Positions 1-6,865 of a stretch of 64,000 nucleotides of DNA are shown here, piece after piece. The number at the start of each line of letters is the position of its first letter. The first letter of the stretch is position 1. The translations under genes were made by a program, and so were the position numbers. The notes under the pieces were generated by a model. It was not told the origin of the DNA. It saw only the letters and a list, made by a program, of their open reading frames with translations, and made no database searches. Source of the DNA: Nitrospirota bacterium (GTDB lineage Bacteria; Nitrospirota; Nitrospiria; Nitrospirales; Nitrospiraceae); the NCBI GenBank assembly GCA_040757595.1, contig JBFLWP010000018.1:1-64000 (forward strand), written 5' to 3'.

Positions 1-1148
1 TCGGCGCGTGGCATCACGCGGGCGAGCATGTCAAAGAAGTTGGACGAGGAGATCGAGGTCTTCGCGTCGAAAGCCAAGGCGCTGCGCCGCTGGCGGATGA
101 TCTGGCCTGCTGAGAGGGCGGGCGCCCCGTCCAAGCGGCGCCCCCTCTCGTGACCGGTGATGAGTGACGGGTGACGAATGGAAAGATCAGACGGCTCAGC
201 GGGGAGGTCTACGAACCGCTGCCCCGCCCTCGATTTCCGCGAGGCCGCCGTAACCTCGTCGATGATCTCCCAGCGCACTGGCTCGTCCCGGCTGAGGCGG
301 TTCGCTCTCCCGTACCATTTCGCATTTGCAGGGTCCTGCACCGCTCCCGCATCGAGGAAGAGGGGGAGCGACATCGAACGGCTCGCGGCACCCGCCGGCC
401 AGACCGCCGCCGCACAGTCCGGGTGCTCCCTCTCGGCCCCGACGAAATCCTCGGGCCGGTTCAGGCCGAGCAGGCCCTCCAGCAGGTCGTCGGTCATGTC
501 TTCCAGGAGCAGCAGGTCCCAACCGAGGGCCGCGGCTCCGATCCGGGCCGTCCCGATCGCATGGCCGGCATCATGCTGACAGTAGCGGAAGGCCCGCTCC
601 CCGTACTTCCAGGCCTCCCGCCAATGGATCGAGGAGAAGGCGATCAGGAAAGCGCCGGGCGGGAAGGCCTGCATGAGGGTCGCGAACCGCTCGGATTCCC
701 AGTCGCTCCGCCGCTCCAGCACGTGCTCCCTGGGCGCATAATGGTACAGGCCGGGCGCTGGCGCCAAATCCGGGACGGCGCCGATCAAAAGATACCCCTC
801 GGTCGGATGCAGGTTCCCGCTGGACGGGTTGCTGCGGAGGGCCCACCTGGTCTCCCCCGCCTGCTTCCAGGCCGAAATGGCCAGGGCGTATTCGAAGAAC
901 CGGGACAGGCTACGGAGCGAGACCGGTTCGGCGGGGACGCGCCCCCGACGGTAGAGATCGTCGTAGCGAGGGGACACGGGAGACTCCTCCGGCTTCAGAA
1001 CCGGCAGGCGGACCGCCGGGCTCCCCTCAAATCGGCGGAAGGGATCGGGCTGGTTGGCCCAGTCCAGGTATCCCAGGGATCGGGCAAACCGGAAAAAATG
1101 ATGTTTCGTCTCCTGATGATACCGGATGACGTGCTGGATCTGATCCAT
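1..1148 (-). CDS. SagB-type (nitroreductase-fold) dehydrogenase, C-terminus cut by the left window edge
   Basis: The reading frame runs without a stop from an ATG at 1148 to base 1, so about 382 residues are visible and the 3' end is missing. The N-terminus (MDQIQHVIRYHQETKHH, then DWANQPDPFRRFEG) is typical of SagB/ThcOx-type FMN dehydrogenases. A first nitroreductase domain follows, with SNPSSGNLHPTE, GLYHYAPREHVLE and YCQHDAGHA. A second domain begins near base 110 with QRRSALAFDAKTSIS. The family oxidises substrates with FMN; two-domain members often have unknown substrates. No strong Shine-Dalgarno is visible, and a GTG further upstream in frame is possible. A GTGA-type repeat is translated in the linker between the domains (bases about 149-177). 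The RiPP genes begin 5 kb away with unrelated genes between, so a link is unproven. Confidence 0.82.
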   Translation of the reverse strand, partial: MDQIQHVIRYHQETKHHFFRFARSLGYLDWANQPDPFRRFEGSPAVRLPVLKPEESPVSPRYDDLYRRGRVPAEPVSLRSLSRFFEYALAISAWKQAGETRWALRSNPSSGNLHPTEGYLLIGAVPDLAPAPGLYHYAPREHVLERRSDWESERFATLMQAFPPGAFLIAFSSIHWREAWKYGERAFRYCQHDAGHAIGTARIGAAALGWDLLLLEDMTDDLLEGLLGLNRPEDFVGAEREHPDCAAAVWPAGAASRSMSLPLFLDAGAVQDPANAKWYGRANRLSRDEPVRWEIIDEVTAASRKSRAGQRFVDLPAEPSDLSIRHPSLITGHERGRRLDGAPALSAGQIIRQRRSALAFDAKTSISSSNFFDMLARVMPRA

Positions 1149-1264
1149 CGGCGGTCGAACCGGCTCACTGCGGGAAGGGATGGCTGCCGCACCGGGGACA
1201 GGACATGCGGACAGGACCGTCACAACAGTGGTAGAAAGAGTCATTCATGACGAGGAGGTTTTCT

Positions 1265-1606
1265 ATGGCTCACCGCCGCGCCCGGTTCAATTGGCTGGCC
1301 GCCCTGCTCTTGACTACCGTGGGTCTCGCCCAGGCGCAGGATCTGATTTCCGCCACAGGTCTGGGCCGGCCGCCGGCCGACTCCGTTTCGCCCGCCCAGG
1401 CCTACGCCATGGCCGAACGGGCGGCCTTCCTGCAGGCCGTACGGGAGGCGGCGAACAAGGCAGGCCGTCAGCCGCCGCTGGACTATGCCGGCCCGATCAA
1501 GGTAGGGGCCGTCATCCGCGACTTCCGCATCACCAGGATCACACGTCTCCCAGACGGATCGGTCCAGGTAGAAGTGTCCGTGCCCCGATCCCGGATCGCC
1601 CAGTGA
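1265..1606 (+). CDS. small exported protein of unknown function
   Basis: This 113-residue protein starts with a clear signal peptide: MAHRRARFN, then a hydrophobic stretch ending LAQAQ, with cleavage expected near residue 23. The ATG at 1265 is preferred over an in-frame ATG at 1247 because AGGAGG at 1251-1256 sits six bases in front of it. The mature part is mainly an alanine-rich helix (AYAMAERAAFLQAVREAANKAG) followed by a strand-rich tail (IRDFRITRITRLPDGSVQVEVSVPRS). That pattern resembles small periplasmic LPP20/DUF-type proteins, but I do not recognise a family. It is divergent from the SagB gene and convergent with the cupin gene. Confidence 0.75.
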   Translation: MAHRRARFNWLAALLLTTVGLAQAQDLISATGLGRPPADSVSPAQAYAMAERAAFLQAVREAANKAGRQPPLDYAGPIKVGAVIRDFRITRITRLPDGSVQVEVSVPRSRIAQ

Positions 1607-1619
1607 GCGCGCGATCCGC

Positions 1620-1970
1620 TCAGAGACGGCACTGGTTCCGCCTGGGAATGACGCAGATGAACCGGACGGCCGACCCCGCATCGGCCACGAAGCAATGCTG
1701 CTCCCCCGGCGCGATGAACACGGAATCTCCGGCTTGAAACGGGGTGGCGTTCTCTTCCGTCCGCACCAGGCCGCTCCCGGCCAGGATGAACACTTCGTGC
1801 TCCCACTCATGCCGGTGGAACGGGGTGCTGGCCCCCGGTTGGATGTCGAAGACCCGCATGGAGAAGTTCGGGGCTCCGTCCCGATCGGTGATCAGCTCCC
1901 GCATCTCCACCCCGGGCGGGGCGTCGGCATAGGTCCCGGGTGCGACCGTTCGGGAATGTTTGATAATCAT
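1620..1970 (-). CDS. small cupin-domain protein
   Basis: This 116-residue single-domain cupin has the two family motifs. Motif 1 is FHRHEWEHEVFILAGSG, with HxH and E metal ligands. Motif 2 is FIAPGEQHCF, with PxGxxH and the last metal-binding His. Such small cupins bind a divalent metal and act as dioxygenases, isomerases or ligand sensors; the substrate cannot be read from sequence. The start at 1970 (MIIKHSRTVAPG) is chosen because AGAGG lies about six bases upstream; an ATG 18 bases further upstream in frame is possible. It is transcribed alone and converges on the small exported protein. Confidence 0.85.
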   Translation of the reverse strand: MIIKHSRTVAPGTYADAPPGVEMRELITDRDGAPNFSMRVFDIQPGASTPFHRHEWEHEVFILAGSGLVRTEENATPFQAGDSVFIAPGEQHCFVADAGSAVRFICVIPRRNQCRL

Positions 1971-2119
1971 GCCGGACCTCTCATGCACGCCCCGATGTCA
2001 GGTACCTTAGCACGCCCTCCTGAGCCGGACAAGCCGCCGCTTTCCCCGGATTCTGTCTCAATCCTTAGCCGCACGGCCGCCGATGTAACCGGCCGATTGT
2101 GGTATGATGCGCCCCCGCG

Positions 2120-3223
2120 ATGCCTTTGATCTGGTGTTCCATCTCCGGTCACGGTTTCGGCCATGCGGCCCAGGTGGTCCCAGTCCTGAACGAATTGGGG
2201 CGACGGGTCCCAGGCCTTCACGCGATCCTGCGCACGACCGTCCCCCGTTCGTTTTTCGAAGGGCGCCTGACCATCCCCTGGGAGGTGAGCGCCGCCCGGC
2301 AGGACGTCGGCTGCGTGCAGCACGGTCCGCTGCACGTTGACGTCGCGGCGACCTGGATCGAGCACATTCGGCTGCACGAAGACTGGGACCGGCTCGTGAC
2401 GACGGAGACGCGCGCCATCCAGGCCAGTGCGCCGAACCTGGTGCTCTCGGACATCTCCTACCTGGCCATCGAGGCAGGGGGCCGCGCCGGCCTTCCGACC
2501 GTCGGTCTGTGCAATCTTTCCTGGGACCGTGTCCTCGATCGTTTTCTCACGCCGGACAGGCAGGAACACCGCTCGGTGCTGTCGCACATCCGCCGGGCCT
2601 ACGCCCTGACCGACCTGATGGTGCGCCTCGCTCCTGGAATAGAATTGGACGCGTTCCGGCGCGTCGCGGACGTCGGTCCGGTCGCCACGCCCTCCCCTCC
2701 GGACCGGGCGGCGCTCCTCGCCGCAACCGGCGCCTCTCCAGGAGAACGCCTCGTGCTCGTCGCCCTGGGGGGGATTCCCCTGCAGCACCTTCCCTGCAAG
2801 GCGCTGGACGAATTGAGCGGTTACCGCTTCGTCGTGGCCGGGCCGGTGCCGAGCGACGCCCGTCGAAGCCACGCGCTGTCTGCGGTCCCGCTCGCCTTCG
2901 GAACGGTCTTCGCGTCCGTCGACGTCGTCGTGTCGAAGCCGGGATACAACACCGTGGTGGAAGCCGTGGCCCTCGCCAAGCCCATGGTCTATGTTCCGCG
3001 CTCGAATTTCGTGGACGAGCCGGCGCTCGTCAAATACCTCCACCGCTTTGGCCGAGGGGTGGAACTGTCGTTGGAGGACTTTCACGCGGGACGGTGGAAG
3101 GCCGCGCTGGAACAGGTCGGGACCGTCTCCCCACCCGGCCAGACGGCGCCGGTCCCCACCGGCGCGAGCGAGGCGGCGTCGATTCTGGCTGGCTATCTGA
3201 ACGGACGAGAGGCGCGGGGCTAG
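2120..3223 (+). CDS. GT28/MurG-like predicted glycosyltransferase
   Basis: The 367-residue protein opens with IWCSISGHGFGHAAQ, the glycine-rich loop of GT-B enzymes of the GT28/MurG group, which is also seen in the N-terminal half of L-arabinokinase-like proteins. The C-terminal half carries the nucleotide-sugar segment LVLVALGGI, then VVAGPVPSD, and SKPGYNTVVEAVALAKPMVYVPR, equivalent to the acceptor and UDP-binding GGxxT/E region. A transfer or sugar-binding function is expected; donor and acceptor are unknown. A promoter-like TATGAT followed by GCGCCCCC at 2102-2114 lies only about ten bases before the ATG, so the mRNA leader may be very short. A TATGAT-overlapping ATG at 2104 is out of frame. 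Confidence 0.78.
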   Translation: MPLIWCSISGHGFGHAAQVVPVLNELGRRVPGLHAILRTTVPRSFFEGRLTIPWEVSAARQDVGCVQHGPLHVDVAATWIEHIRLHEDWDRLVTTETRAIQASAPNLVLSDISYLAIEAGGRAGLPTVGLCNLSWDRVLDRFLTPDRQEHRSVLSHIRRAYALTDLMVRLAPGIELDAFRRVADVGPVATPSPPDRAALLAATGASPGERLVLVALGGIPLQHLPCKALDELSGYRFVVAGPVPSDARRSHALSAVPLAFGTVFASVDVVVSKPGYNTVVEAVALAKPMVYVPRSNFVDEPALVKYLHRFGRGVELSLEDFHAGRWKAALEQVGTVSPPGQTAPVPTGASEAASILAGYLNGREARG

Positions 3224-3224
3224 C

Positions 3225-3285
3225 GGCGAGAGGCAAGGGGTGGAACCGCGCGTCCCCTCGCCTCCCCTTTCCCTTACCTCTCGCC
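3225..3285. repeat. intergenic inverted repeat between convergent genes
   Basis: The left arm at 3225-3240 (GGCGAGAGGCAAGGGG) pairs with 3271-3285 (CCCTTACCTCTCGCC) with two mismatches. It lies between the ends of two convergent genes, so it could serve as a bidirectional terminator. No U-tract follows either arm. Confidence 0.6.
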
Positions 3286-3308
3286 TCGCGCCTCGTACCC
3301 ACCTGAAT

Positions 3309-3785
3309 CTACATCGCCGTCACGATGTCCCTTTTCATCGGGCCCAAGGCTCCCAGCAGCTCGTTCTTCTCCCGCTCCGGCACCTTAAACTTGTCCAACG
3401 TTGCGACCAGATCTCCCACCAGGGCGTCGAACTGCTGCCCCGTGATCGCCATGCCCGCATGGGCCGATTTCATGTCCCTGCCCGTGTACTTGCAAGGCCC
3501 GCCGACGGCCTCGCAGATCTGATCCAGCAGCATAGCTTTCAGGTGCGGGATGTTGGCACTGGCAAACTTCCCGTTGATCCGCGGATCGGCCGCCACCCGC
3601 GCGACGAAATCGTCTACGACGGCCGTGATCGCCTCCTTCTTGCCCAGCCGCTCGTACAGCGAGGCGCCCGCCGATGCCCCGCCCGGCGCGCTTCCGCTCC
3701 CCGATGCGGTCATCTCGCCCGCGCACCCGGCGCCGGCGGCAACCACTCCCACCAATCCCCATATCAGCAGACCACGACGAATCAT
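3309..3785 (-). CDS. truncated haemoglobin (group 1-like) lipoprotein
   Basis: This protein of 158 residues has an N-terminal lipoprotein signal: a hydrophobic core (GLLIWGLVGVVAAGAG) followed by cysteine at about residue 21, then a Ser/Gly linker. From about residue 44 it is a 2-on-2 truncated globin: SLYERLGKKEAITAVVDDFVARVAADPRIN, then MLLDQICEAVGGPCKYTGRDMKSAHAGM. The proximal haem ligand is the His of MKSAHAGM. Family members bind O2, NO or sulfide. The start at 3785 has GGAGGAG five bases upstream; a longer in-frame start at 3839 lacks this. A membrane-anchored periplasmic haem globin is less usual than the cytosolic form. Confidence 0.9.
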   Translation of the reverse strand: MIRRGLLIWGLVGVVAAGAGCAGEMTASGSGSAPGGASAGASLYERLGKKEAITAVVDDFVARVAADPRINGKFASANIPHLKAMLLDQICEAVGGPCKYTGRDMKSAHAGMAITGQQFDALVGDLVATLDKFKVPEREKNELLGALGPMKRDIVTAM

Positions 3786-3884
3786 CGTTGCTCCTCCTCT
3801 GCTCTCCATAGTGGGTGGCCTCTTCGATCGCGCAGGCAAGTCGGCATCCCATCCGCCTTTGCCCGGGATCGCCCTCTGTCCCCA

Positions 3885-4451
3885 CTACGGAGCGTCCGTG
3901 CTGCCGGATGTATGGGCCACGACCGGCGCGTTCCGTCCAGGCCAGCCGGCGTGGAGCAGGGCGAGCATCGCCAGGTGTCCGACCGCCCCGAGCGCGGGCA
4001 GCACCTGCTGCGAAACCTGTCCCTTCAGGAGCAGCTCGATCAACGCCACGAAACAGCCGAGCAGGAAGCCGTTATTTTCGTGAAAGAACAGCGATTTGGC
4101 CGACGGGAACGCCGCCCGCGCCCGCCGGAAGAAGTAGCCGCTATAGACGGCCGTCGCGAAAACGAAGAGCAGATAGACGGGCAGCCACCGTAGATCGTAG
4201 GGATGCTGTCGGAGGACGAGACCTTGGGCGTAATAGGCGCCCAACCCCGCCGCCACCATCCAAAACTCGAGGCGCTTGACTCGCACGAACAAGCCGAGCA
4301 GGCCGCCCAATAGCCATACACCAATGGTCGTGTAATAGGACACGAAGGTGGAGGACAGGTGAAATTGCAGATGCACGAAATAGCCGACCTGGCAGACGGC
4401 GAAGTAAAAGCCGGCGGTCAGCGCGAACAGACTGGGGAGCAGCGGGCTCAC
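3885..4451 (-). CDS. polytopic membrane protein coupled to the spermidine-synthase-like gene
   Basis: This 188-residue protein has about five hydrophobic segments, for example LFALTAGFYFAVCQVGYFV, TIGVWLLGGLLGLFV, VYLLFVFATAVYSGYFF and LPALGAVGHLAMLALLHAG. The GTG at 4451 is the likely start, because it overlaps the TGA of the upstream gene as GTGA, giving a 4-base overlap. An ATG at 4502 would give a 55-base overlap and no better ribosome site. I do not recognise the family. Coupled translation suggests it works with the membrane-anchored SpeE-like protein upstream. Confidence 0.72.
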   Translation of the reverse strand: MSPLLPSLFALTAGFYFAVCQVGYFVHLQFHLSSTFVSYYTTIGVWLLGGLLGLFVRVKRLEFWMVAAGLGAYYAQGLVLRQHPYDLRWLPVYLLFVFATAVYSGYFFRRARAAFPSAKSLFFHENNGFLLGCFVALIELLLKGQVSQQVLPALGAVGHLAMLALLHAGWPGRNAPVVAHTSGSTDAP

Positions 4452-5974
4452 GGCCAGATCCGAAAGAACGAAGCAAAGGTTCGGTAGGTGGAGGGGGCCC
4501 ATTCGAGCACGATGTCGAGATCGTCCATGGAGGTGACGGTTCTGTCTTGGACCAGCGGGCGGACCTGCGCCGGCTCAAAGACTTGATCCGCACCATTGGC
4601 TCCCCAGGTCTCCAGGAGGGCGACAAGGTCCTGCTTGCTGAAGGGCAGATCTTTCGAGGCATAGACGAACGTATTGTCGGCCGCCCGGCTGTTCAGGACC
4701 AGATAGTCGGAAAACACGGCGTCAACGGTCTTTTCCGTGGAACTCCCATACCGTCTCATGTCCGGGTCTCCGAACCATTCTCCCGTATAGATGGCCAGGA
4801 CCCCCCGCGGCGACAATCGTCGCTTGACCAGCTCGTAGAACTCCCGCGTATAGAGCAGGGCGGTCTGCACGTAGACCGGCGGAACCAAGTCAATGACGAT
4901 CAGATCGTACTGCTCCTGCGAGGAGCCGAGAAAATGCTTGGCATCGTCCACGTGGAGGGTCCAGCCCCTCACCTGATCGAGGTGGTTGAACTCGCGAAAC
5001 AAGTCCTTGGTCAGCCCGACGACCTGCTCGTCGATCTCCACGGACTCCACCGTGCGGGCCGTTCGCGAAGCGTGGTAGACGGAGGAGAGGGAACCGGTGC
5101 CCACGATCAGCACACGGCCCCCCGGCGCAAGCAAGGACGGAACGCCAGCCAGGTACCGATTGAAGGCCTCCAGATTGGTCGGGTTGAAATATTCCCGTCC
5201 GTTCAGGAGCAGCCGCTTTTCCTTTCCCTCCACCAGCAACACGTCAATCCGGTTGTAGATGGACTGGGTGGAGGCCAGGACCTCGATCTGGGAGTAGCCG
5301 TCCCGTCCTCGGTAGAAATCCTCCGCCGCGGCCCGATCCAACGGGCCGTAGGACAATCCGTACAAGATTGCCGCCGGGACGCCCGCGAAGACGAGGGCCA
5401 TCCTTCCAAACAGGAACGCGAGCATGATCGAGAGGTTGAGAAAATAGAGGACCAGGAGTGCAGCGAAGCTGGTCCGACCCGTCGTGAGAATGAGCGCGAC
5501 GCCGAACATCGCTCCCCCCAGCTCGACGGCATAGCACCGAGCCAGAGGTTCCCCTTCTGCCGCCTCGGCTGCCTCCTCGCGAATCCCGATAAGATAGGGA
5601 AGAAAGACCGTTGCCAGCGGCGCCATCAAGAGCGTGCCGAAGGCCAGAAGCGAGAACGTCATGTGCGGCAGGGAGCGCTGGTACCAGAGGGCGGCCAGAT
5701 CCTTGATCAGCCAAGGGAAGAACAATTGGCCCACGACCAGGACCGTGCAAACGTGCGGAAGCCAGCGGTGCAACGTCCTGGGGGAAAGCGCGTAGCCGAG
5801 GGAGCAACTGCCCAGGAACGCCACGAGGACCAGCAGGATCGTAACCTCGGACGACTCGAAGACCATGAGGAATTCCTTCATGGTCCAATATTGGGCGAGA
5901 ATCAGGTTGATTCCCGCGCCGAACAGGATCCAGAGAGAGCGCGGAGTTGCCATTTCCCGTGTCCGGTCCCCCAT
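4448..5974 (-). CDS. membrane-anchored spermidine-synthase-like protein
   Basis: The 508-residue protein has an N-terminal half of about six or seven membrane segments (residues about 10-240) and a C-terminal class I methyltransferase-fold domain of the polyamine synthase type. That domain shows LLLNGREYF, then GGRVLIVGTGSLSSVYHAS (nucleotide loop), VESVEIDEQVV and YDLIVIDLVPP. The usual spermidine synthase motif GGGDG is changed to GTGSL, and the catalytic DS/DP pair reads DLVPP, so true polyamine transfer is doubtful. MFS-SpeE fusions are common in bacteria and mostly of unknown function. ATG 5974 is taken as start; ATG 5953 (MATPRSLWILF) is an alternative. The downstream membrane gene overlaps by four bases. 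Confidence 0.78.
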   Translation of the reverse strand: MGDRTREMATPRSLWILFGAGINLILAQYWTMKEFLMVFESSEVTILLVLVAFLGSCSLGYALSPRTLHRWLPHVCTVLVVGQLFFPWLIKDLAALWYQRSLPHMTFSLLAFGTLLMAPLATVFLPYLIGIREEAAEAAEGEPLARCYAVELGGAMFGVALILTTGRTSFAALLVLYFLNLSIMLAFLFGRMALVFAGVPAAILYGLSYGPLDRAAAEDFYRGRDGYSQIEVLASTQSIYNRIDVLLVEGKEKRLLLNGREYFNPTNLEAFNRYLAGVPSLLAPGGRVLIVGTGSLSSVYHASRTARTVESVEIDEQVVGLTKDLFREFNHLDQVRGWTLHVDDAKHFLGSSQEQYDLIVIDLVPPVYVQTALLYTREFYELVKRRLSPRGVLAIYTGEWFGDPDMRRYGSSTEKTVDAVFSDYLVLNSRAADNTFVYASKDLPFSKQDLVALLETWGANGADQVFEPAQVRPLVQDRTVTSMDDLDIVLEWAPSTYRTFASFFRIWP

Positions 5975-6096
5975 TTGGCTGAAGCCGCCCGTCCGGACAT
6001 CCCTGTACACGAACCCGTGTATTTGAGCAAGCTCAACAGAAGCCCGGTCCGCAAGCGGCCGCCATCCACGGAGCCCCGGCGAGCCGGCGCTTCTTC

Positions 6097-6125
6097 TTGA
6101 CAAGCCCTTCGGCAGCCGTTAGGGT
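6097..6125 (+). promoter_or_regulatory. sigma70-type promoter of the RiPP operon
   Basis: TTGACA at 6097-6102 and TAGGGT at 6120-6125 are separated by 17 bases, 28 bases before the first gene of the RiPP cluster. No other comparable site lies between the seven genes, so the cluster is probably one transcript. Confidence 0.55.
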
Positions 6126-6153
6126 GACCTTCGGATAGCGATACGGAGAGGCC

Positions 6154-6444
6154 ATGACCGCGCCCATTCGCATTGCAGACGACGTCGTGTTCCGGGATTT
6201 AGCGGGTGAAGCCGTGTTGCTGAACCTGGCCACCGGCACCTATTTCGGTCTGGATGAAGTGGGCACCAGAATCTGGACCCTCATCGGGCTCCACGGCCGG
6301 AAGGACAAGGTCATCGAGATTCTGCTCGGTGAGTACGAGGTGGAAGAAGCGCGGCTCCGCGAGGACGTGGACCGACTCCTCGGACGACTGGCCGAGAAGG
6401 GACTGGTGAAGATCGATGCTGAGGAAACTTCGCCGGCTGGCTAG
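6154..6444 (+). CDS. PqqD-family RiPP recognition element (lasso B1-type)
   Basis: This 96-residue protein is a stand-alone PqqD/RRE domain: VVFRDLAGEAVLLNLATGTYFGLDEVGTRIWTLI, then IIEILLGEYEV-like helix and a terminal LLGRLAEKGLVKI. RRE domains bind the leader of a RiPP precursor through a three-strand sheet and hand it to the maturation enzymes. In split lasso systems this protein (B1) pairs with the B2 protease, encoded immediately downstream with a 29-base overlap. GGAGAG lies four to nine bases before the ATG. It is the first gene of the operon. Confidence 0.92.
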   Translation: MTAPIRIADDVVFRDLAGEAVLLNLATGTYFGLDEVGTRIWTLIGLHGRKDKVIEILLGEYEVEEARLREDVDRLLGRLAEKGLVKIDAEETSPAG

Positions 6445-6865
6445 CCTCTCGCCCGACGAGTGGCTCCTGTTGCCGCAGTTGTTCTTGGCGGCTCTGACGA
6501 TCGGCGCCGGGACGCGGCTTCTTCCGCTCTCCTACCTGGCTCGTGTTCTCTCCCGTTGCGCCCGACATCCCTGGTTGTGCCGCGTTCCCGCGCTGCACCG
6601 TCAAGCCAGGCTTGAGCGACTGACCGCCCTTGTGGACATCGCCGCGCGGGCAACCTGCGGCGGCGGATATTGCCTGCGACGGTCCCTGCTCCTCTTCTGG
6701 CTCCTCAGCGCCCGTGACACGTCGGTCCGGCTCCTCATCGGCGTCGCCAAAGAGGCCGATGTCCTTCACGGGCACGCCTGGGTCGAACGAGGGGGGGAAA
6801 TCGTGGGGGACTCTCCCGAAGTCGCCGAACAGTTCGCCACAGTCCTCACGTTCGACCCGAGATGA
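6416..6865 (+). CDS. lasso peptide B2-type leader protease (transglutaminase-like)
   Basis: This 149-residue protein matches the lasso B2 transglutaminase-like Cys protease family. The catalytic Cys lies in GGGYCLRRSLLLFWLLS (about residue 85), the His in LHGHAWVE (about 121) and the Asp in GEIVGDSPE (about 132). B2 cuts the leader from the precursor after the conserved penultimate Thr, freeing the amino group that the cyclase uses. Length is normal for the family. The start overlaps the B1 gene, and the stop overlaps the cyclase start as ATGA, so B1, B2 and cyclase are translationally coupled. Confidence 0.92.
   Translation: MLRKLRRLASLSPDEWLLLPQLFLAALTIGAGTRLLPLSYLARVLSRCARHPWLCRVPALHRQARLERLTALVDIAARATCGGGYCLRRSLLLFWLLSARDTSVRLLIGVAKEADVLHGHAWVERGGEIVGDSPEVAEQFATVLTFDPR

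Noticed and set aside
1160-1215. Small frame with CPRCG ahead of the SagB gene
   Set aside because: Only 13 residues with a single CxxC and no ribosome site; likely chance.
171-1250. 359-residue plus-strand open frame
   Set aside because: It is the complement of the SagB-type gene, which has clear nitroreductase motifs in the other strand; the plus-strand translation is low-complexity Arg/Gly/Pro.
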